A stretch of 9,057 nucleotides of DNA from Oscillospiraceae bacterium. GTDB taxonomy: Bacteria > Bacillota > Clostridia > Oscillospirales > Oscillospiraceae. The DNA lies in assembly GCA_902766215.1 (NCBI GenBank), contig CACXCV010000173.1:1-9057 (forward strand). Direction: 5' to 3'. The notes beneath the pieces are model-generated. The model had not been told where the DNA came from and did no database searches. It saw only the letters and a program-made list of their open reading frames with translations. Shown in pieces: positions 5,330 to 9,057 of the stretch. The position numbers and the translations under genes are program-made. Numbering within the stretch: position 1 is the first letter of the stretch; each line of letters begins with the position of its first letter.

Positions 5330-6439
5330 TTGGATTATCCGATTCACGTTCGGGATATGAACGTTGCCGAGGCGAATATACTGGCGGATCCGGTTTCTAA
5401 CAAATATTACATGTATGCGAACAAGTTCCGCATCGGCTTGACCCCGGCCGAGCGCAAGGGCACGGGCGAGACCTTCTATGCCCTGGTCAGCGAAGACCTG
5501 ATCCACTGGAGCAACCCGGTGCTGGTGTTCGAGCAGAACGACTTCTGGGGCAGCCAGGACTATCAGGGGCCGGAGTGCTTCCTGTACGAGGGCAAATATT
5601 ATCTGCTGGCCGCCTTCAGCGCGCCCGGCCGCTTCCGCAAGATTCAGGCGCTGGTGGCCGACAGCCCCCTGGGGCCGTTCGCGCCCTGGGGCGAGCCGCT
5701 CTCGCCGGCGGGCTGGCAGTGCATGGACGGCACGTTGTACATCGATCGCGAGGGCGAGCCCTGGCTGGTCTTTGCCCATGACTGGGTGCAGGTGTACGAC
5801 GGGCAGATTGCGGCCGTGAAGCTGGCCAGGGATCTGACCCATGCGGTGGGCAACCCCATCGTCCTCTTCCGCGGCTCCGATGCGCCTTGGAGCGACGACT
5901 TCATGTACACCGACGAGGGCGGCGGCGCGGTCCGCGGCCCGGCGGTACACCGCATGAAGGACGGCGGCCTGGTGATCCTCTGGACCACCAACACCCCCTA
6001 TGGCCTGGCAGTCGGCATTGCCAAAAGCGAGTCCGACGAGATCTATGGCCCGTGGCAGCAATTTGACAAGCCGGTTTACTGCCTGGACGGCGGCAACGCC
6101 AACCTGTTCAACCGGCTCAACGACGGTATGCTGATGATGGTGCTCCACCACCGCGGCGTGGACTATGCCGGCACCAAGGGCCCCGGCATCAAAACCGTGA
6201 TGTACGAGCTGGAGGAGGTCTACTACGGCCTGCTGGAGATTGTCAACGAATTTACCGGCAACTGGTGGGGCTCCATCGGCGGTCATGCCATCCCTTACCG
6301 GACGCGGGTGCCCGTCACGGCCGAGCCGCGGTATTCCACGCTGGCGGACTATTCCGGCCCCTTCGGCCGCCGCCGCGTCAAGTGGGCCATGGCCCCCGAG
6401 ACCAAATATAAGAAGGGCAAGATCACCACCAAGGACTGA
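5330..6439 (+). CDS. GH43-like beta-propeller protein, paralogue B, with altered catalytic residues
   Basis: A 369-residue cytoplasmic paralogue of the preceding gene, alignable along nearly its whole length: MDYPIH start, SEDLIHW (54-60), EGKYYLLA (87-94), SPLGPF (112-117), GWQCMDGTLYID (128-139), EPWLVFAHDW (143-152), LFRGSDAPWSDD (179-190), LWTT (217-220), DGGN (253-256), VNEFTGNWW (305-313). Unlike A, the base position is Glu14 (VAEAN instead of VSDPH), the acid position is Arg202 (AVRGP instead of VTDGC), and the central His is Asn256; only the middle Asp133 is kept. This would be expected to abolish or change normal GH43 hydrolysis. It may be a binding or accessory protein, or an enzyme with a different mechanism or substrate. 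It lacks the charged tail of A and ends in a short basic stretch. The frame is intact and the gene well translated in appearance, so it is not a simple pseudogene. Confidence 0.8.
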   Translation: MDYPIHVRDMNVAEANILADPVSNKYYMYANKFRIGLTPAERKGTGETFYALVSEDLIHWSNPVLVFEQNDFWGSQDYQGPECFLYEGKYYLLAAFSAPGRFRKIQALVADSPLGPFAPWGEPLSPAGWQCMDGTLYIDREGEPWLVFAHDWVQVYDGQIAAVKLARDLTHAVGNPIVLFRGSDAPWSDDFMYTDEGGGAVRGPAVHRMKDGGLVILWTTNTPYGLAVGIAKSESDEIYGPWQQFDKPVYCLDGGNANLFNRLNDGMLMMVLHHRGVDYAGTKGPGIKTVMYELEEVYYGLLEIVNEFTGNWWGSIGGHAIPYRTRVPVTAEPRYSTLADYSGPFGRRRVKWAMAPETKYKKGKITTKD

Positions 6440-6442
6440 CTT

Positions 6443-6489
6443 GCCCGATCCGGGCGGAACCCATTGGGGGCGCGGCGCAGGTTGCGCCC
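6443..6489 (+). other. Two GC-rich hairpins between the GH43 B and GH51 genes
   Basis: GCCCG/CGGGC (6443-6447 with 6451-6455) form a tight stem with a three-base loop, and GGGCGC/GCGCCC (6468-6473 with 6484-6489) form a second with a ten-base loop. The sequence GGGCGG at 6452-6457 could instead pair with CCGCCC at 6488-6493, so the folds are mutually exclusive. No T-run follows, so this is not a classical terminator. It may stabilise the upstream transcript or tune GH51 expression. Confidence 0.45.
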
Positions 6490-6520
6490 GCCCCTGATTA
6501 TATACATTATATATGGATGT

Positions 6521-6525
6521 GAGGA
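6521..6525 (+). promoter_or_regulatory. Ribosome binding site deciding the GH51 start
   Basis: GAGGA at 6521-6525 touches an in-frame ATG at 6526, too close for initiation, but lies nine bases before the ATG at 6535. The latter gives MSKISVQ and is the better start. Confidence 0.7.
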
Positions 6526-6534
6526 ATGACACCT

Positions 6535-8985
6535 ATGAGTAAAATCAGTGTGCAAACCCGGGAAAAGCGCTTCCCTGTGGCGCCCGATCTCTACGGTCTG
6601 TTTTTCGAGGACATCAGCCGCGCCGGCGACGGCGGCCTGTATCCCGAAATGCTGCGCAACCGCTCGTTCGAGGATTCGCTCATGCCTGAAGGCTGCACCA
6701 GCAGCGACGGCGGCAAGACCTTTGTCACGCCCACCGGCTGGATCGACGAATTCAACAATGGCGAGGGAATGAACACCTGGGTTGCAAACAACCACATTGT
6801 CCCCACTCCGGTGCCCGCCTGGTACAGCGAGGGCGCGGACATGGCGCTCGACCGGGACGACACCCTCAACGCTCATCGCAAGGTGTCGCTGCGGGTGGAC
6901 TTCCGGCCCGGCGGCCGGGTATGGAACATCGGCTATATGGGCGTGCCCCAGCAGGCCGGAAAAGCGTATCATGCCGATCTGTTCGTAAAAACCGAGCAGC
7001 CCATGACCCTCACCCTGTCCATTGAGGAGGACGGCGCCGTTCTGGCCGCCAGTGACATCGAAGTCCGCGGCAGCGGCTGGGTGCGCTATGAGGCGTCGTT
7101 TGTGGCGCCGGTGACCACCGGCAGCGCCGTGTTCTGCCTTACCAGCAAAGAGGGCGGCACGCTTCGACTGGGCTTTGCCTCGCTGATGCCGGCTGACACC
7201 TTCAACGGCCACGGCCTGCGCCGCGACCTGGTGGAAAAGCTGCGGGACATGAACCCGGCCTTCCTCCGCTTCCCCGGCGGCTGCATCGTCGAAGGCTTTA
7301 CACCCGAAACGGCCATGTATTTCCGCAACGTGGTCGGCCCGGTCTGGGAGCGGCCCAGCCACTGGCTGCTCTGGCACTATCGCTCCAGCAACGGCCTGGG
7401 CTTCCATGAGTATTTACAGCTGTGCGAGGACCTGAACCTGGCTCCGCTGTATGTCTGTAACTGCGGCATGACCTGCCAGGGCCGCGGCCCGGTCTATTTT
7501 GACGAGGCCATGCAGCAGGACATAATTCAGGACACGCTCGACGCCCTGGAATATGCCCTTGGCCCGGCGGACTCCCACTGGGGCAGCCTGCGCGCCCGGA
7601 TGGGTCACCCAGCCCCCTTCCGCATGGAATACCTCGAAATTGGCAACGAAAACAGCGGCCCGGAGTACGAGCGCCGCTATCAGCTGGTCAAAGAGGCGGT
7701 ACTGGCTAGATATCCCGGCCTGAAGATCATTGCCAACGACCGCGGCCGTGGGGAAAAGCTGATCGCGGACATTGCCGACGACCACTATTACAACATGCCG
7801 GAGTTCTTTGCTGAGAACTATAACATGTACGAGCACTATGACCGCAGCGAACCGGACGTCTTTGTGGGCGAGTTTGCCGTCAACCAGACCTATGAGGGGC
7901 AGCTGCGCGCTGCGGTGTCCGAGGCCATGTATATGGTGGGCATGGAGCGCAACCAGGACGTGGTCAAGCTGGCGTCCTATGCGCCGCTGTTCCAGCATGT
8001 CCACTATTCCTCCTGGTATCCCAACCTGCTGATCTTTGACAATTACCGCAGCTATACCATCCCCACCTATTATTGCTGGCGGATGTTCGGCGGTCACCGC
8101 GGCAAAGATGTGGTGGCCTCGCAGGAGGAGGTCGGCAAGATCTACTATCAGTTCCACGGTCTGCCCGCTGTTGCCGGCGACTATGGCATGCGCTTCCGCG
8201 GCGCGGCGTATAACGGCGCACCGGTGGCTCCGTCCCGCAACATCATGGGCATGACCCGCGAGGAAAACGGCGAATTTGTCCTGTGCGAGGACCCGGCCAA
8301 GGAGCGGTTCCGCCGCATGCCCTTCAAGATTAATCCGCTGGTTACGCTGGGCGACGATGTGGACAGCCGCGAGGGCACCTTCGAGGTGGAGGTTCTGGCC
8401 GAGGAGGGCAAGGCCATCGGCATCGGCATTCTGGTTGCGCCCAAGCCGCTGAGCTATTACGACCGCAACAATCCCAACCCCGTCGATCCGTGGGAAATGC
8501 GCTTCCTGGAAATGCTGCGATGGGTCATTGAGGACGGCCAGTCCCAGGTGGTGCGCGGCAGCTTCCGCGCCAAGGCGGTCTCTGCGCGCAAGCCGCTCAG
8601 CCTGAAGATGGGCCAGTTCAACAGGCTCAAATACGTTACCACGCTGACCTCGGTCTCGCTCTATTGCAACGACGAGCTGGTGGACGAGGTAGAGATTCCG
8701 TCTTACCAGTCGCTGTGCTCGGTGGTCACCGACACCGAGGACACAATCTATGTCAAGATTGTCAACTTTGCCGAGCAGCCTGACGAGGTGTCCATCGAGC
8801 TGGACTGCGAGGTGGAGCGCGACTATACTCTCAGCCTGCTGACCGGCAGGGCCGAGGATGAGAACACCATCGACAGCCCGGACAACGTCCATGACGTCCA
8901 GCTGCAGCAGACCGGCGCGGCCCGCCGCTTTACCTATACGGCGCCGGCCATGTCGGTGAACATCCTCACACTGAAAAAAGCCTGA
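6535..8985 (+). CDS. GH51 alpha-L-arabinofuranosidase-type enzyme with an inserted domain
   Basis: An 816-residue cytoplasmic enzyme predicted to cleave terminal alpha-L-arabinofuranosyl groups from arabinan- or arabinoxylan-derived oligosaccharides by a retaining mechanism. The N-terminal segment (about 18-46: LYGLFFEDI, GDGGLYPEM, NRSFED) belongs to the GH51 fold; about 50-220 resembles a CBM4/9-type beta-sandwich, as in plant ASD1-like enzymes. The catalytic barrel follows: FLRFPGGC (243-250), acid/base Glu372 in EIGNEN, nucleophile Glu446 in FVGEFAV, then WYPNLLIFDN and PTYYCWRMF (510-518). The C-terminal domain starts at about 525, is interrupted from about 552 to 715, and resumes with IYVKIVNF and the family-like LLTGRAEDENT (768-778). 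Total length exceeds the usual 500 for short bacterial forms and about 650-680 for ASD1-like forms because of that insertion. No signal peptide. Last gene of the unit. GH51 endoglucanase activity is known but less likely here. Confidence 0.92.
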   Translation: MSKISVQTREKRFPVAPDLYGLFFEDISRAGDGGLYPEMLRNRSFEDSLMPEGCTSSDGGKTFVTPTGWIDEFNNGEGMNTWVANNHIVPTPVPAWYSEGADMALDRDDTLNAHRKVSLRVDFRPGGRVWNIGYMGVPQQAGKAYHADLFVKTEQPMTLTLSIEEDGAVLAASDIEVRGSGWVRYEASFVAPVTTGSAVFCLTSKEGGTLRLGFASLMPADTFNGHGLRRDLVEKLRDMNPAFLRFPGGCIVEGFTPETAMYFRNVVGPVWERPSHWLLWHYRSSNGLGFHEYLQLCEDLNLAPLYVCNCGMTCQGRGPVYFDEAMQQDIIQDTLDALEYALGPADSHWGSLRARMGHPAPFRMEYLEIGNENSGPEYERRYQLVKEAVLARYPGLKIIANDRGRGEKLIADIADDHYYNMPEFFAENYNMYEHYDRSEPDVFVGEFAVNQTYEGQLRAAVSEAMYMVGMERNQDVVKLASYAPLFQHVHYSSWYPNLLIFDNYRSYTIPTYYCWRMFGGHRGKDVVASQEEVGKIYYQFHGLPAVAGDYGMRFRGAAYNGAPVAPSRNIMGMTREENGEFVLCEDPAKERFRRMPFKINPLVTLGDDVDSREGTFEVEVLAEEGKAIGIGILVAPKPLSYYDRNNPNPVDPWEMRFLEMLRWVIEDGQSQVVRGSFRAKAVSARKPLSLKMGQFNRLKYVTTLTSVSLYCNDELVDEVEIPSYQSLCSVVTDTEDTIYVKIVNFAEQPDEVSIELDCEVERDYTLSLLTGRAEDENTIDSPDNVHDVQLQQTGAARRFTYTAPAMSVNILTLKKA

Positions 8986-9005
8986 TTGTTCGCAAAACAC
9001 GATGA

Positions 9006-9051
9006 AAAGCTGCGGAACTCCGGAAAACAGGCCGGATTCCGCAGCTTTTTT
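9006..9051 (+). terminator. Intrinsic terminator after the GH51 gene
   Basis: AAAGCTGCGGAA (9006-9017) pairs with TTCCGCAGCTTT (9037-9048), and an inner CCGG/CCGG pair (9020-9023 with 9032-9035) extends the stem after a small bulge. The right arm ends in six Ts (9046-9051). It lies 20 bases after the stop codon and ends the GH43-GH43-GH51 unit. The A-run at the left foot could let it also work for a leftward transcript. Confidence 0.9.
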
Positions 9052-9057
9052 CGCCCG

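Noticed and set aside
6482..6513. Possible promoter before the GH51 gene (TTGCGC with CATTAT or TATATA)
   Set aside because: Hexamers match poorly or have the wrong spacing, and TTGCGC lies inside a stable hairpin.
4160..6532. A 790-codon open frame on the minus strand opposite both GH43 genes
   Set aside because: Its translation is rich in Gly, Ala, Val, His and Arg without recognisable domains and is the mirror of the GC-biased codons of the two well-supported plus-strand genes. It has no suitable ribosome binding site at its start.
7414..9000. A 528-codon open frame on the minus strand opposite the GH51 gene
   Set aside because: Same reason: low-information composition and mirror of a strongly supported enzyme gene; no ribosome binding site or promoter was seen for it.

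Overview
The window looks like a carbohydrate-utilisation locus from a moderately GC-rich Gram-positive anaerobe, probably a gut or rumen clostridium (Oscillospiraceae/Lachnospiraceae type). The reasons are strong AGGAGG-type ribosome binding sites, sigma-A-like promoters, TTG start codons, a lipoprotein-type ABC solute-binding protein of the LipO/YtcQ kind, and intracellular GH43 and GH51 enzymes of types common in such bacteria. The taxonomic placement is inference from style only.

Layout. Positions 1-35 hold the first 11 codons of a leftward gene that runs off the edge, with its own near-consensus promoter (92-64) and ribosome binding site. A non-coding divergent region follows. A rightward promoter (274-302) overlapping a small inverted repeat then drives a two-gene unit: an extracellular sugar-type solute-binding lipoprotein (412-2211) and a cytoplasmic type-B carboxylesterase (2294-3838). 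A strong intrinsic terminator (3866-3914) closes it. After about 200 bases of AT-richer intergenic DNA, a second promoter region (4123-4157) drives a three-gene unit: two tandem GH43-like beta-propeller proteins (4190-5290 and 5330-6439) and a GH51 alpha-L-arabinofuranosidase-type enzyme (6535-8985). A second terminator (9006-9051) closes that unit at the right edge.

How the genes may work together. The lipoprotein would capture an oligosaccharide outside the cell. No permease or ATPase is present here, so these would have to be encoded elsewhere. None of the four enzymes has a signal peptide, so the imported oligosaccharide would be processed inside: the esterase removing an ester decoration, the GH51 enzyme and at least the first GH43 protein removing arabinofuranosyl or similar side groups. 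An arabinose-containing, possibly esterified plant cell-wall fragment (arabinoxylan, arabinan, pectic side chains) fits, but the exact substrate cannot be read from the sequence.

Most interesting points: the second GH43 paralogue has lost the expected catalytic base and acid residues that the first still has in acidic form; the GH51 enzyme carries an extra domain of about 160 residues inside its C-terminal beta domain; and both rightward promoter regions share the 9-mer ATTGACGAA at the -35 position, suggesting linked control. I saw no CRISPR array, tRNA, rRNA or insertion sequence.
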